A program made the position numbers and the translations under genes. Under the pieces are notes generated by a model that worked only from the letters and a program-made list of their open reading frames with translations, made no database searches and was not told where the DNA came from. A DNA stretch of 64,000 nt from Macropodus opercularis (Eukaryota > Chordata > Actinopteri > Anabantiformes > Osphronemidae), in NCBI GenBank assembly GCA_030770545.1, contig CM061102.1, forward strand, positions 13,942,501 to 14,006,500, in the 5' to 3' direction. Below are positions 38,601-51,934 of the stretch, in pieces. Positions within the stretch are counted from its first letter, which is position 1. Each line of letters opens with the position of its first letter.

Positions 38601-39180
38601 GAGTGGGTGACGACAGTAAAAACAGATCAGCCAGGCAATAACTCCAGACGTATTACAGACAGAAACAACAAGGCACATCATTTAATGATAATAGTCATTA
38701 AGAAGATTCTTTTTACAGTTTTGCAGAATCCTCAAACATCTGGACAGGTCAAACTATGACTAATTTACATTTATAGAATAAGCAAAGACAGGGAAATAAA
38801 TGAATATTTCCAAGATAAAGTAATACTTTAACGTAAACAATGTAAGACGTAAAACAAATGTAGAATTCATATTATCATATTATTGGACAAAAAAGCCACA
38901 TATTTCCAAAGTTTGAAGTCCGGCTTTAATTCTTGGTGATTGATTGGCGATAAAATTATAACATCAATGCGATTTCATTTGCACTGAAATGTTGACTGAT
39001 GAGTAAACGTTTCTCGTAAGACGACGGCTAAAGCACCCACCTCCACTGGCGTACTCCATGATTAGGTAAAGGGTCTTATCTGTCTCAATCACCTCGAACA
39101 GCTGCACTATAACCCAAAGCAGATTAAAGTCAAATGTATGTTCATAAACAAATCCTGCTCACTTTCTACACACACACACA

Positions 39181-39212
<32 letters not shown>

Positions 39213-42200
39213 TCTGTCTGTCTTAATACTAAGGAACGTGCTGGTAATGCTGTGGGGCTTTTACAGACATTTCAGCTTTAGAGAATCCCCCTTCGTACGC
39301 AGTTTACTTCCGCGTGGAAACAAATGTGTCACACACGCAACAAACAAACTACACAACTACACTAAAATACTGACTGAGTGCCTTACCTATGTTAGGGTGA
39401 TTTAAGGTTTTCATTATCCGCACCTCCCGAAAGAGCTGGAAAGAGGAAAACAAAATTTTATGTCACGGTAGCGTCATACTTGCAATGAAAGCTGTTGATC
39501 CACACTTCTGTAAATATGTTAGAAAATCAGAGATAGACAAAAATCTTCATTGGTGTTGATCATTTATAACAATTTAATCATGCTCAATAATACTGCCCAT
39601 AACGACAAAAAAAAGAAAAGAGAAACAGCTCTTCACCGTGGCATCAAACAGAGGTTGGACTTGCTTATTTGACCTTTTTCTAGCCCTAGATCTATATGTA
39701 AATTTCTCCAGTCATTTGTGGAGTTCGATAGGAAATAAGTCACAAACCTATTTTTTGGACATATTTATTATACAATACATACAATATATATTATTTGTGT
39801 TAAATTGGCTTGTGTGATGTCACCCAAGTCGCTTTTAGGAACCGTGCCACTGTTTTGACTCAATGAAAGACTTTATTGCGGCTTCCTTGTTCTACACAAC
39901 ATAGCTCTACAGCACAGCGTATATATGTCAACCGCCATCTGTGCAGTCATCACGAAAAATGTAGGAATCGTGGTGCGTGGAGCGAGAAGTAGAGGTGCTG
40001 GGCTATATTTGATGTGACTAACACCCAAATCTCTCCGTAGCTTCGGCTGTGTAGCAGGCAGTGTTTTTTACGCAAAATTCATCACAAGTCTGTGAAAGTT
40101 GGTTGGCTTTTAAAGCACTGCGATGCACAACTCATTGTTTCGTTGACTGTCCCTAAGACGCTGGACGTGGTCCAGCGCAAACGCATTTATGCTTCTGCCT
40201 AAAAATAACGGTACGGTGTTCTGTGTCTGATATTCATCCAATTGAGAATTTGCGAGGGTGACAAGCAGCAAACCTTCTCACCATTAAAAACAACAAACCC
40301 ACACACGGGATGAATGTGAAGCCAAAAACAGAACGTCTTGTCAGTCTGAGCTTCTTACTGCATTTAATACAAATACATCTACTCTGGCGTGCAGTATATA
40401 TTTATACACTTTAGCAGAGCGGAGCACGGGATTAAATTTGAGCCAGCTGTTAAATGTATATAACAGTACAGTCCGTTGCTAAAAGGCCATTGCTGGAAAC
40501 CAGCAATTCTCCTCCATCCTCCATGTTGTCAATTCTAATTGCAAAAAAAGAAAAAAAAAAAATGTGCGATAAGCCTTTTTTATCCTCTTTTCTCAATCCT
40601 CCCCCTCTCCCATTTCCCACTGTGTCTCCCTCCATCCCCTTCTCCTTCATTCAATTCCTCTCACAGTCTGCTCCTCCAGCAGCGCCCCAACGTCACTGTT
40701 GCCATAGCGACCCAGGTATTAAGACCAGGATCTTTTTCCAGCTTCTCCAGCTGTCCTAGCAGGAATCTTGGGACACGTAGTGCTGAAAGCGGACTCATCG
40801 TCCAGGCCTTTCATAAATTCTCTGCTCATTTGTCTGAGTGGTCAGACTCATCAAAACCATAAACTATTATAGGCCATGACGTCACAAATTCTAAAGGCCA
40901 TAAAGACTGAGCTTGAACAAACTTCTAGCAGACAAACATGGATCAATGTGAATGTGATCATCAGTGTGATCATTCTCATCTTGGATTTCACTTCCTTCCT
41001 TCCTTCCTTCCTTCCTTCCATTTTTACCCACACCTGTACAACATGATTTCCTTTTGTACTTTTCTACATCACTGTCCAGATTATGCTAATACGTAGTCTT
41101 TCATGCCTACCGGATTGTCTGTAGCCCTGGGATATGTAAAAAGACCCACTATGATCACCAGCCAATTGTAGAATATTCTCTCCAATCAGTGGCCAATCCT
41201 TTGCCGCAATTCTGAATCCTGTCCTAAGTGTTGCGCCATTGTCTTTCACACCAGCTGGTGCAGTCAGAGAAAAGAGTCAGGCAGGAAGATGAGCTAATAT
41301 AGTAAAGACTCTAATAATTCAGTCAGCTAAGAGCCAGGTAAGAGAATCCATATCTGTCTGGATATAAGCACAAGCAATATGATGAGTCCAAGTTTCAGGA
41401 TTAAAGGAAGCCAGCGATCAAAAGGGCAACGGGCGGCTAAGGGAATAAACAAAACAAAACCAAAAAAAACGAGGATTTGCATTTATGCACTAAAGCCCTG
41501 ATAATACCGCAACAACTCAAGGTCACTGCTACCTCTGCACTGTAAATGCAGAGACTGAGAAAAAGATTAATTCCATATTTCAAAAAATAAATATATGTAA
41601 TATGTATATGTAGAAACAAATATTATCAGCGGGATTATATTTCTTATTTGTTTATTCCATAAAAGAGTTTTTGGATTATTTTAAAAATTCATTTACAGTC
41701 AAGTGAAAAGTACTAACAATTCAACATTCAAAAATCTCCAGCAGCTTGTACATGACCTACTGTAACTAAACGGGGTCTTAAGACTTTTTCACAGGGTCCA
41801 TAAATCCTAGTTATGCTCCTGCTTCTTCACAGTATCATCCTCACATGAAGATTAACTAATAGCAGAGCATACCTATAAAGCATAATTATTTAATATTTGA
41901 TTGATCTAGTCTGTTCACTCTTCGCCCTCAGGCAAAGGAGCTCAGGCACGAGGTAGAAATAGCATCACAGAAGGGGAGGGGCAGGCGTTTGGCTAAACAA
42001 GGGAGAAGCTTTGGCCCATATGTGGAGATAAGCTGCATTATGGGCAAATATGGGTTAATTGAATGGCAGCTTGCATTGTATGTCTCACCAAGCTTTTATT
42101 CACCTTTAACCACATTGCAGTCGTTAGCTGACTGAGAGCCAACTGACTGCAGGGGGAACACAGACCAGGGCAGAGATGTAGCTGGGAAAAACTGATGTAA

Positions 42201-45200
42201 GCTTCTGAGCTACCCTGATCTTCATGTCAGCCATGTTGTGTCTGGATATCAACCTGTCCAGGTCTCCTGTTCCAGATTCCACAAATGAACCTGCTGAGTC
42301 TTAATCTGCCATGTTGCCTTCAAAACCGATGGAACTAAAGTGTTCCACTCTTCCGCCTGTCTCTGATCTTCACATACAGCAAACCTCAAGTGTCCACCTT
42401 CCCAGCTCTCCTTTGAACATGATGACCGGGGGCCAAAAAAAAAAAAGCCAGCCAATCAAAACGCCTCCGTGTGACTCATGTCCATCCATATCCGTACATA
42501 CAGTACACCTCTTATTGTGAAATACGGGGAAATGCCACCACACCGATACTACACAAGCGCTGTTGCTGTCGCGCTGTTGTGTGTTCAGGTAAGAAAAATA
42601 AAAAGAACACGGACAAAAACGCACACAAACAAAAACAGAACGCAATGAAGTGAAGGACTGTGGTTCCAGGGATGAGTCACCCCCCTCTCAGGCCAGTGAT
42701 TAGCCCAGAGAGAGACAAGAGAGGCTCTCTGGAGCAGAGGTCTCTTCTCGCTCCCATCCAGTTCCTAGCACCTGCCAAACAGCATCACATCCCATGAAGC
42801 TCGCTCTCTCTCTCTCTCAGCTGGTCTTTCATTTGCGCCCCATGTGAGGAGAACAGCTGACGGCAAACCTGAACCTCACCAAGTCCCATAAGAAAATGTG
42901 ACCACATTAATGAACTGCAACGAAAGCCTTCATGTTCGTGACCCTTTCCCACTGTTGATGGGAGCAGACAAAATCGAACAGCGCAGCGCGTGTTTCGTTT
43001 GGAAACAGGAGGCATGATGCACTAATTCTTCTAACAATCCATCCACCAGCATGACGAGGAAAAGAAATAGTTACCTTTTGTAGGCTGGTTGGGTTCAACT
43101 GAGTTTTGTCAATGATTTTTATTGCGACCTGCAGGAGACACAAGTTTATGATAAGAAAAATCAAACACATCAGTCTTAACTTTTTTCATTACTTAAAATG
43201 CTATTTACTGATCCATACCCAACAACATAAACACAGTTCCACAGAGAATATCTGATTGCTTACTTAAGCCGGTGAATGTGGACTTAGGCCACAATAAATT
43301 CAGTCAAGGTGGCTTTAATTCCAACTGACTTGCGTTGTAATTTCTACTGTTTCTAGATGATAATGTCGGTCGTGATAATGCTGTTATAGTTCAGCAATTC
43401 TTTAGGTTGATTGATCTACGCAGCTTCATTTAATGATATATTAATCATTTAAAAGGCAGTTAGTTATAACCTAGTGTTTAATTGTTTCTTAAAGTAGCTC
43501 AACAATGCTTTACTTTTATTCTCATTATTGCAACTGCCTTGATAAAACAGGCAATCCTCTAATTGCAACTCACTCATACGAGAAATTTTAAGATAAAATT
43601 GATTTCTTTAAATATTTGTACGCTACGAACACCATCCCTTTCTCATCAATCTCATCTCGTCCTGTCCCATCATTGTATGCTGTCTCCATATTCCCTCCTT
43701 CCACTATTGACTCCCACGTATCCCGCCGTCTTACCTCCCTGCCCGTCAAGATGTGGCGGGCTAGCTTGACCTTGGCAAAATTTCCTTTGCCGATGGTCTT
43801 GAGCAGACGGTAGTTGCCGATGTGGGGCTGCTCGTCGGAGCAGGAGGCGATGGAGTTTCTGCACCGGGCACCCAGCGAGCGGCTGGACTGGCTGGTAGCC
43901 TTGTCTGAGCGGCTGGCCCCCAGTGACACATGCTGGAAGGGGAATGAAGAGTAGGGGAGTTAACGAGAGTGGGAGAAGAGTGGTATTTAAGTCACAGATG
44001 ACGCTGTGCCACGTTAAGCATCTGCAGACATTGTGAAAATCTCTGAGCAGCCGTTGGTTTCACCGATGAGTGAAGACCGGTGGCTACACTCACAGGTAAA
44101 GACAGTTACAATACACAGCCCATATTTAGGTACAACACTTACAAGACCAATGTGGCGTCTGTGTCAAATGACAAAACTGATCCCACCAGATGTTAGTTTC
44201 ATAAACGCAGCAGTTAAGACAAGCTCTTCGTTTCTAGGTTAAAAGCCGTTGTCCAGCACATGAACGCTTGAACATAATGTTTTTATTCAGGGTTCAGCAT
44301 CTTCCTCTTTAGACATCTACCACTTGAAGATGAATCCACGCAGTGTGACAGGCTAAAACGGCAATGCTTTCACTCCAGTGTGTAGATTTCTAAGCCTCGT
44401 CAGCGGCGCTACAGCTATTCCAATGTCGCCGCCTGATGCCGCTCGGTTTTGGACCCTAGTACTCCACAGCATTGTTATGCCGAGATGATGGAGTCCAAAG
44501 CTTGAGTCACGGATAATTTTCAGCCAGGAAGGAGAGCAGAAGAGAATGGGGGGGTAACAATGAGCATTTACACAACAAAGCTCAACGTATTACAGTATGA
44601 AGTGGCTTTTTGTCATGTGACAAACCAGCGGAAGATACAAAGGAAGAAAGAGAGAGAACAAATGGCGAGGGGAGGGAACAAAAAGTGATCATCAAGCGAT
44701 AAGGGAGGCAAAAAGAAGGGCTTAACCAGAGATTGGAGAAATGATGGAGAAAGGGATACGGGAAGGAGTAAAAAGGGAGCAGATGCTGGCACAGTGGTCC
44801 CTGGCCAGTCCCAGACCCTGAGGCATCACACGTCCATCCCCCCAGCATGTCATCTTGTTCTCTCTCATACACACACACACACACACACACACAGTATGTG
44901 TACAAACACAACCACGCAGCCTTAAGCTCCACCTTCAGACGGGAGTGTCCCTCCCAGGCTTCCATCCCTTTTTTTCCCATGCCCCACCTTAAGCCAATTT
45001 AGACCCTCTCCCTCCGGTCTAAGCTCACACGCTGATGAACCCCGGAGCACAGCGAGTACGCGCATCCACCGACGGCATGGCACATGTCTCACCTGTGCCA
45101 ACATGGCAGCCCAGCATTTGATCCGGTCAACGCACCCATGTGTCACCCTCGCTTTAGTTCAGTGATGACAAGATCCATTGGAAAGGAAGGGAACGGATAT

Positions 45201-46157
45201 GCGTCCATAATCAATCATGCACCTTGTAAATACACACACACATACAAATCCACTGGCTTATCCATCCTTCTGTGCTGAAAGCTCTGCTAATAAACGGATT
45301 GGGGGGGTGTCTAAAAAGTAACATACAGCAACATCAATTATGATATATCCGCTATATATTTAATGTACAGACAGATGGAATTCTGTCCTTTGCCTTGTGT
45401 CTTTTCTGCAGGACCCTACTGTTGTGCACTGTACTGAATGTACGGCGCTGGCTGACACCCACTGGCTTTGGGGTTGGGCGCTTTGAAGGGCTGCGCAGCA
45501 ACGGACTGCACATCATTTTACGCAGTAATCCCCGTCGCTTCATGAGAACAACCCAGATATGCTCCATACGTTTATTTTGGTATTCGGCGCTCTCGTACCA
45601 CCCATTCCAAATTTCTGGGGAATACACACACGAGCGCGCAACCGCACGGACGCACACACACACACACGCACGCACGCACTCGCTCGCACATAAGCTGAGG
45701 CAGCAGCAGCAGCGGCAGCAGCAAGGGGCTACACTGTGACATCACTATCTCTCCACAACCTTATAATAAGAGGTGACGGCCGGTTTTCAGGCTTTCTGCG
45801 CATATCCGCTGAGCGTTATCGTATGCGCATGGACTCATTCCGGGCCGTTTGCCTGCCATCTGCGCTTTCCCTGCGCAGACACTCAAGGTTAGCCCATTTC
45901 GAGCCTGTTCTGCTAAAATATCTATCCAGGATCACCTCCAAAGTCCTTTCCTCTAACGACGAACGACAGCACCATGCACGACCCCCGTCTGCCCTGAGAA
46001 TAAAGCCAAAGGCCTCGTATATAACACAGATCTGTGTTCAGGGCTGCACCATTTATTTAGAGTCTACATCTAAATACAGGCTATAGGCTACAATCGTACT
46101 TACATGGTCTCCAGTACTCCTGTCGTTTCCAGACGGTAATGCAGAGCGAGAAGACAT
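32673..46157 (-). CDS. mark4: MAP/microtubule affinity-regulating kinase 4
   Basis: This is a Ser/Thr kinase of the Par-1/MARK group that phosphorylates KxGS motifs of tau/MAPs and detaches them from microtubules. Exons are 46157-46104, 43932-43735, 43128-43075, 39435-39387, 39106-39041, 38596-38526, 38432-38376, 38043-37807, 36856-36737, 36651-36552, 36421-36312, 36201-36015, 35834-35623, 35541-35438, 35127-34843, 33195-33151 and 33009-32673, giving about 761 residues (human long form 752). Domains are a kinase (IGKGNFAKVKLA, VAIKII, HRDLK, DFGFSNEF, T-loop LDTFCGSPPYAAPE), a UBA (EVMVSMGFTPEEIKDSLL), a Ser-rich spacer (HPKRSPTSTG, RRNTYVCTDRSG) and a C-terminal KA1 (FRDIATQISKDLEL). An optional exon at 33817-33735 switches the tail to the short form. 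The intron after 37807 has a GC donor. The spacer and tail match MARK4 better than MARK1-3. Confidence 0.95.
33735..33817 (-). CDS. mark4: mark4 short-isoform cassette exon (83 bp)
   Basis: The minus strand shows an acceptor ctctgtcgctgcatcag, 83 bases and a donor GTTA|gtaagt. Read in phase from the 35127-34843 exon it gives RVNLDPSKRQGSNKSVSG then CTLPQGSKTV, a clear match to the MARK4S-specific segment. Because 83 is not a multiple of three, inclusion moves the next exons to another frame: 33195-33151 reads MNLRESGDLRSQ and the last exon reads VAIYLGIKKRPSPGPSDVAG, with a stop at 32945-32947. The short protein would be about 698 residues (human MARK4S 688) and lacks KA1. Confidence 0.85.
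39168..39212. repeat. (AC)n microsatellite
   Basis: About 22 AC units with one T interruption lie inside a mark4 intron. Confidence 0.95.
40990..41019. repeat. (CCTT)n microsatellite
   Basis: About seven CTTC units occur in a row inside the large mark4 intron between 39435 and 43075. Confidence 0.95.
44869..44893. repeat. (AC)n microsatellite
   Basis: About twelve AC units lie in the mark4 intron between the exons at 43932 and 46104. A mixed ACAC/GCAC run and a short CAG-type run follow at about 45650-45722. Confidence 0.95.
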
Positions 46158-46800
46158 ATTTTCTTTCTTCTTTTCCCTGAGTGAGAACCACGGTGTGCTG
46201 TGCCGATGATATTTACAAGGTCCAAAGACGGAATAGCATCCGCAGATGCGACCTACCGCCCCAGATCAATCTGCCTCTTCTCCGACGGACCGAGCCGCGG
46301 TCGAGAGGAGACCTCTGCCTATCATGGCAGCAACGGACATCTGGAAGGGGGTGTCCTCAGACGAGCTGCATTAACCACCATGCACTGTGCAAAAAATTAA
46401 AAGCACTAAGCGCAATAACACGGCCGATCGTCAGTGCAGCAAATGCAATGCAATGCAACGCAAATCCCGAGCACCGAGGTGCTAAAATGCGGCGATGTTT
46501 GGCCGGAGCCCAGCGTCTCTGTGGCGACTCTCCACCCCCTGCCTCATTCCGACATACAAAACAACCACGGCTCCTTCTGGATGTGTGTCATCTCCGTTTG
46601 TGTCACGGCACCGAGGCCGAGGTGATCGGCCACCTTTGAACCGCGCAACAAGCTCCGTCTTTGCAGGAAAACAGAGCCTCGCGGTGCAGCGGGGAGGAAA
46701 AGGCCGAAATGCTCCGAAATCGGTATTCCCGGTCGGTGAGATGCGCACAGCGTCAAAGTTGCGCAGAAGACACAGAGACAGGATTTCCGGTGGTTGGTGT
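46158..46800 (-). promoter_or_regulatory. CpG-rich mark4 5' UTR/promoter
   Basis: The 640 bp upstream of the mark4 start codon are visibly rich in CpG and GC (for example gaccgagccgcggtcgagag near 46290 and cgaggccgaggtgatcggcc near 46613), unlike the AT-rich DNA beyond 46800. No TATA box is evident. This fits a CpG-type promoter of a broadly expressed gene. The transcription start is not located. Confidence 0.5.
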
Positions 46801-48404
46801 AAAGTAAAGTAAGTAAAGTACTTCTACCATTACAGAACTATAATTACGATAATATTATAAAAGTAGAATTATTTTTTATTAAATGAAAAAAAATATTATT
46901 GTTAATCATAAGATATAATGTATATTGCTTGTACTTATATATAGTAGTATTAGTCTGTCCTTTACTTCCAATATGCTGACAGAGGCGCCATTAAGTATTT
47001 TATTTTGGAAACGAAATGTTGCAAATTCCTGTTTGATAGGTTTCACCATATATCACTTGACGTAATTGAGATGCGCCACATCAGAGATGATGGCAGGTCC
47101 AGCACAACACAACACAACCTACTTGCCGGTTGAACCAGCGTAGATTTGTACGTAAACCTCTCGTTCTATCAGTGTTTTCTGCTTTTTAAAGGCCTCTCTG
47201 TAGAAAACCATGCCTGCACATGTCTGCCAAGGTTCCTCACTATGATAAAGAAGTATTTTTCGAAAGACTTGATCAGATCCCTGTCTGTAATCTAACAGGA
47301 AGCTGAATGAATAACTGGACATGCTGTGAAGTGATTAGCTGTCACTTTGTCCCTGCTTTTGGCACTTGTACTCTGAATAGTTCATTATTTTTTTTCTAGG
47401 ATTTGACAAAAGAAAGACTGATCACACATGTAGTGAGGAGCTGGATCCACTATTGCCACAACCCCTACAGTGAAAATGTGTCCTTGCAGTGATGTGGAGG
47501 GTTGTGTTCAACAGGTCTCACGGTACGTCAACAACATGTCTGGGCATTTCCACACGTGTCTGCAGCTGTAACATACAGTACGACAGTTTAAAGCCTACGC
47601 TCTGTTGCGTTGTTGTCTTATGAGTGTGAACTCGCTAGGCAGGAGAGAATAGAGCTGTCTTTGACTATATGTCCATTTTAACTCACCCACTCGTGCCTGT
47701 TTGCTGCTCGTAATTCACGTTTTCAGTTGGACGCCACATCACCTTTTCCCAAGTGCTTTGGTGAATCCCCTCAGGTGTCATGGTCAGACGGTGACGTAAT
47801 ATTTTGTGTGCCCCTTCAAAAACATGGCAAGACCCAGTGCTGTACCTACACCTTCTGCTAAAAAGTCTAAATCTAAATAAAAAAAAACAGAGAGCCACGT
47901 ACAAAAGAAAAGTGAGAGAAATGGGAATAACAGAACATTGAATTCAGGTTTAAAATAAGGATGAAACAGTTGCATTTGCATGAGGAGAATGAACTCTGTT
48001 ACCAATACTTCCAGGTTAAGTATTTGTCCAATAACAAGAACAGCGTAAATAGAAAGCATAAGTATAATGTATAAGATGTTGTAAAAAATGTAAATTTACA
48101 AAATTGTAGACAGTGATATATGTGTAGACAAGATCAAAGCTTCGCATATTCATTTTTTGTACAGCCAGGGTTTTTCTCCCAGTCGCTGGGAGTAGTGCCC
48201 ACAGCCACATATAAAGGTCTGTCATGTAACTTTTCATAGGAGCCACTAGAGGGAAGCAATGTGTAGCTTATTTTTATTAATAACTACACTGTAGGTTGCA
48301 TGTACTGGTGAGACGTACTAAAGTGGGAATACCTTTAAAAATCTACTGTGTGATGTCATTATCAACATATGTGATATCGATGCCACACCACAGCTAGAAG
48401 GACC

Positions 48405-48508
48405 AATTCAGTTTTATTATAATTTATAAGATTTAACACCTTACACAATTAAACCCCTCAAAATCCCACAGAGAGCAAGATTTTAATTGTAGCCGATCAA
48501 TAAATGTT
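48405..48508 (-). mobile_element. Inverted remnant of the L2-tail repeat family
   Basis: Read on the plus strand it has aattcagttttattat, caccttacacaattaa, aatcccacagagagcaag and ttttaattgtagccgatcaa. The reverse complement of 21868-22018 has the same words in the same order, including attgtagccaatcaat. It is therefore a second, opposite-strand copy. Confidence 0.65.
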
Positions 48509-50164
48509 AATCTAAATATAGACTCAAATAGGGAAGCATATAGTGCATCTCAAAATGATCAGGACATGATTAGAGGATCCTCACATATAAACAGCTGTGT
48601 TTTTGTTCCGCTAGCCTCTAGGTTTCACCAGTGACCTGTGTTTAAACACCAATTGCCCCCCAGATTTTTTATTTTTTTTTCCAGTCAGGCAGGTGCCCCA
48701 TCAGTCACTCTCACCGTCTATGAGCTGTGGTGTGACACAGACAGGAGTAAACACAGGAACCTCATGCAGACGCACAGACGAGTGTGAGAAAGATGAGCCG
48801 GTTCACGTGTCGTGCCGAAGGTCAAACAAAGCGATTGTTAGTTGGAAAGGTTTGCCATGCGCCACCAGCAGAAGGGAAGAGAGGATGTGGAGTCATTAGT
48901 CTCCAGCTTTTGACTTCTGCTGATGAAAGATGGAGGGAGGGTGCGGGGTAATAGGGGGGTCACGAAGGAGCGAGGAAGGCTGCTGACGCCTCGTGTTGCA
49001 TGGTGGCATTTGAGCTTTTAAAGCATTTGAACTCATTTAGACTCCAAGTACCAAGAAAAAAAAAGTTAATTATTACATTTAAATAATTTCCAACTTCCAG
49101 TGTGACAAATGACTCATACACTTCCATGGGAATCCAATTCTTTTGTGGAGCCAGAGAGGCCATAGAGGATAATCATTCATTCATTCAGTTTTGTTACGTC
49201 GCTTCTTGAACTGCTGAATGTACTTCAAAAAGGTTCCTTTGTGACGATTAGTGTTTCGGGAACTTCTGGGACAACACAGTGTTACGCTGTAGGTCAACAC
49301 AACCTCTCAGCGATGTGGAAACAACACCACCTGCAATTCAGTCTAATGAAGTGAATGGTTGGCTCCCAGCGGATTGTGGTGCACAGGTCATGCTTGTGTT
49401 TACCTTTCTTTCACCTCGTTCACAGATCAGATAAGCTGCCTTTTGGGGTCTAATGTTGTCAGTTTATTCTAAAATCCTACCTCAGATTTGGGTTTCCTGC
49501 AACACCTCTTCCTGATGGGGTACAGAACACAACCTGCTTACGTAAATATGCTGGGGGAGAAGGCACAAGGAGCCAAAGGTGAGACCCTGCATCCATATTT
49601 CACAGAGGGAACCATTGTTCAGCTCCGGCCTCAATCGTTGCCATGCAAAGTAGTTTCCGCTCTTGCAAAAGGCCCGGGACAATAAATTTGTTGTGAACAG
49701 TGGGAACAGACAACTTGCTGGCAGGTACAGGACAGAGTGGAGCAGGTTTCATCAATGCCGAAAGCTGCTTGGACAAACAGTGCATCACGTCTGTTCGCTG
49801 GCAGAAACACCGGCAGACGTCCAGTCGTCCTCAGGAAAAGGATCATTGCGATACTGATGCATGTCCTCACCTTTATCTCCTTTGGGTGTTTTGAGTTCAC
49901 GGCACAGGCATCACTACACAAAGTCTGTTTGAGTGTTTATGAGCTGAGCAGATTATGACTGATCTTACGTCTGTTTCTTTAAGAGGCACAGACACAGAGA
50001 TGCTTTCCGTGAGACTTAAAGAATAAGCCAAGGAACATGAGGGTGATAATAATCATCATCATCCTCATCGCCATCATCACAGAATCTAGTTTCAGATTAT
50101 TTCATTGTATAGTCAATATGGTCATGTAGGTATGAACTAGAAGGAAATTCAACTCAGCCATAAG

Positions 50165-50300
50165 TTGAATGTCTGCCTGTGTGACCCTGTCTTAGACGGG
50201 TGACCTGTCCGGGGTGTAACCTTCCTCTCGGCCAGTGACAGCTGGAACTCCAGCACAACCGCAACTCTTACAAGAACAAATTCCTATGATAATGGATGGA
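50165..50300 (+). mobile_element. Diverged 3' part of the SINE-like repeat seen at 51935
   Basis: It shares ordered words with the copy at 52130-52250: gacctgtccggggtgtaac, then a ctctcggcc and ctccagcaca series. It ends with atggatggatga, the usual short tandem end of this family. Confidence 0.6.
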
Positions 50301-51750
50301 TGAGAATGGATCCAGTTTGTTATTAGAGACTGTACCTCAGCTTCCTACGCAGACGTTTGTATCGTCTACTTACCTCATACATTCTAATGCTCCCCTCCTC
50401 GCCTCACATTGCAAAGAATCAGTTTGTATGTTTGACACTTTTGGAAAAAGTTTTTTCTATAAGTGCTACTTTATGTAAAGTATAAATGAAAACTCAGTGG
50501 TATGTGAAATAAAGAAAATTAGCCCCAGCTTTACCAGCTTTGTTATGAAAGTATTTAAGCATCACCAACACTGTTACTGCAGTTTAGGTTCTTTGCTACC
50601 TCTGTTGAGTATGTCCATTTTATTATTTCCTCCCGTATCATTGGTTGATTGCCACTGATGCGGAGATCAGGCCAGGGGATGTGCTCACATAAATACAGAC
50701 ATTCTGGACCAACAAAACCTCCTCCGTGTTTTTTTTCTCACTATTATATAAATGTCAAAATAGTTTACACAAAGGAAAACAAATAACCCCACAGGTTGGG
50801 ATGTTTACAACGTAAGTGGCATCGGGCCAAGACTGACCTGAGCAAAATATTTATATCAACGCGCCCACCCATGACTTTTAGCACAAATTAAACTATACCC
50901 AAGGAGTAAGAGCAGGTACATGGACATGTTTATCTCTTACATTTTAGGAAAGACAAGGTATTTCAGTTTATTTTTAAATGACGGAGGTGAAATTCTTCAG
51001 TGTGAGGCGTGAGACTCATGATATAATGTTGATAACAAAACAAACAGATTGTCACGTCTGCTGGGTTCGTCCCGGAGTTGAGTGGGTACTGGCAGGCAGG
51101 CCGTGCACCTCGGCTGCTCTAAATAAAGATGCACTTGATGGATACAAGCAGATAACCTAAATCAGGATATCCCATCAGTGCTGACGAAGTTCGCCATTGT
51201 TTTGGTTCAAGTGGGCAGCCATCCTGACAGACAGTGTATACTAGACATGGGAGGACAGGAGGTTCCCCCTATTGAATCTTGCCCCGATGGGTCATGTCAG
51301 AACGGGTCGTTTATACAGAGTTACGCAATGTGATGGCTGTCAGAGCCACACCTATACCAGCAACTACTAAATACATGACTTTATGACAATAACCGTCTCT
51401 ATTACAATAAAGGAAAAGAGTTTGGCCATCACTGATTTGCACAATGGACAACAACAGCAAGGCAACATTTGCTGAAAACAGACAAACTTTTATTCATTTT
51501 ATTATAAATGTAATTAATAAGTTTATTTTTTAATCTTAAAAAAAAGGTTTTATTAAACACTCTGATTGCCTGTGTAAGAATACACACTCTGATGAACTTT
51601 AACTAAGCTAAGCTGATCATCTTTTGTCTGTAGTGTCTGTTACAAAGTCACTGAACTAACCTGGAAGTGCAAACACCAACAGAAAGATGTCACTAGATTT
51701 GAATATATTTATATATATATAAGTTTATTTTAACAAGAACAGAAAGATCA

Positions 51751-51934
51751 GTTCTGCCCCATCAACTTTCGATGGCAGTTTATGCGCCTACCATGGTGGC
51801 AACGGGTAACGGGGAATCAGGGTTCGATTCCGGAGAGGGAGCATGAGAAATGGCTACCACATCCAAGGAAGGCAGCAGGCGCGCAAATTACCCACTCCCG
51901 ACCCGGGGAGGTAGTGGGTAATTTGCAATACAGG
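51751..51934 (+). pseudogene. 18S rRNA gene fragment (about 184 bp)
   Basis: The segment matches the conserved 5' domain of vertebrate 18S rRNA, roughly human positions 330-510. It runs from tgccccatcaactttcgatg, through gggtaacggggaatcagg and gattccggagagggagc, to cccgacccggggaggtagtg and caatacagg. Small changes (catgagaaatgg for cctgagaaacgg) and a replaced block at 51917-51925 show it is not a functional rRNA. Only this slice is present, so it is a displaced fragment, probably a retro-copy. It abuts a SINE-like repeat. Confidence 0.9.

Larger units (their letters stand above)
46801..51750. other. Intergenic, no supported gene
   Basis: Neither strand gives splice-bounded coding segments or recognisable domains. 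Two repeat remnants are listed separately (48405-48508 and 50165-50300). A run of CAT-type trinucleotides lies near 50050-50080. Confidence 0.5.
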
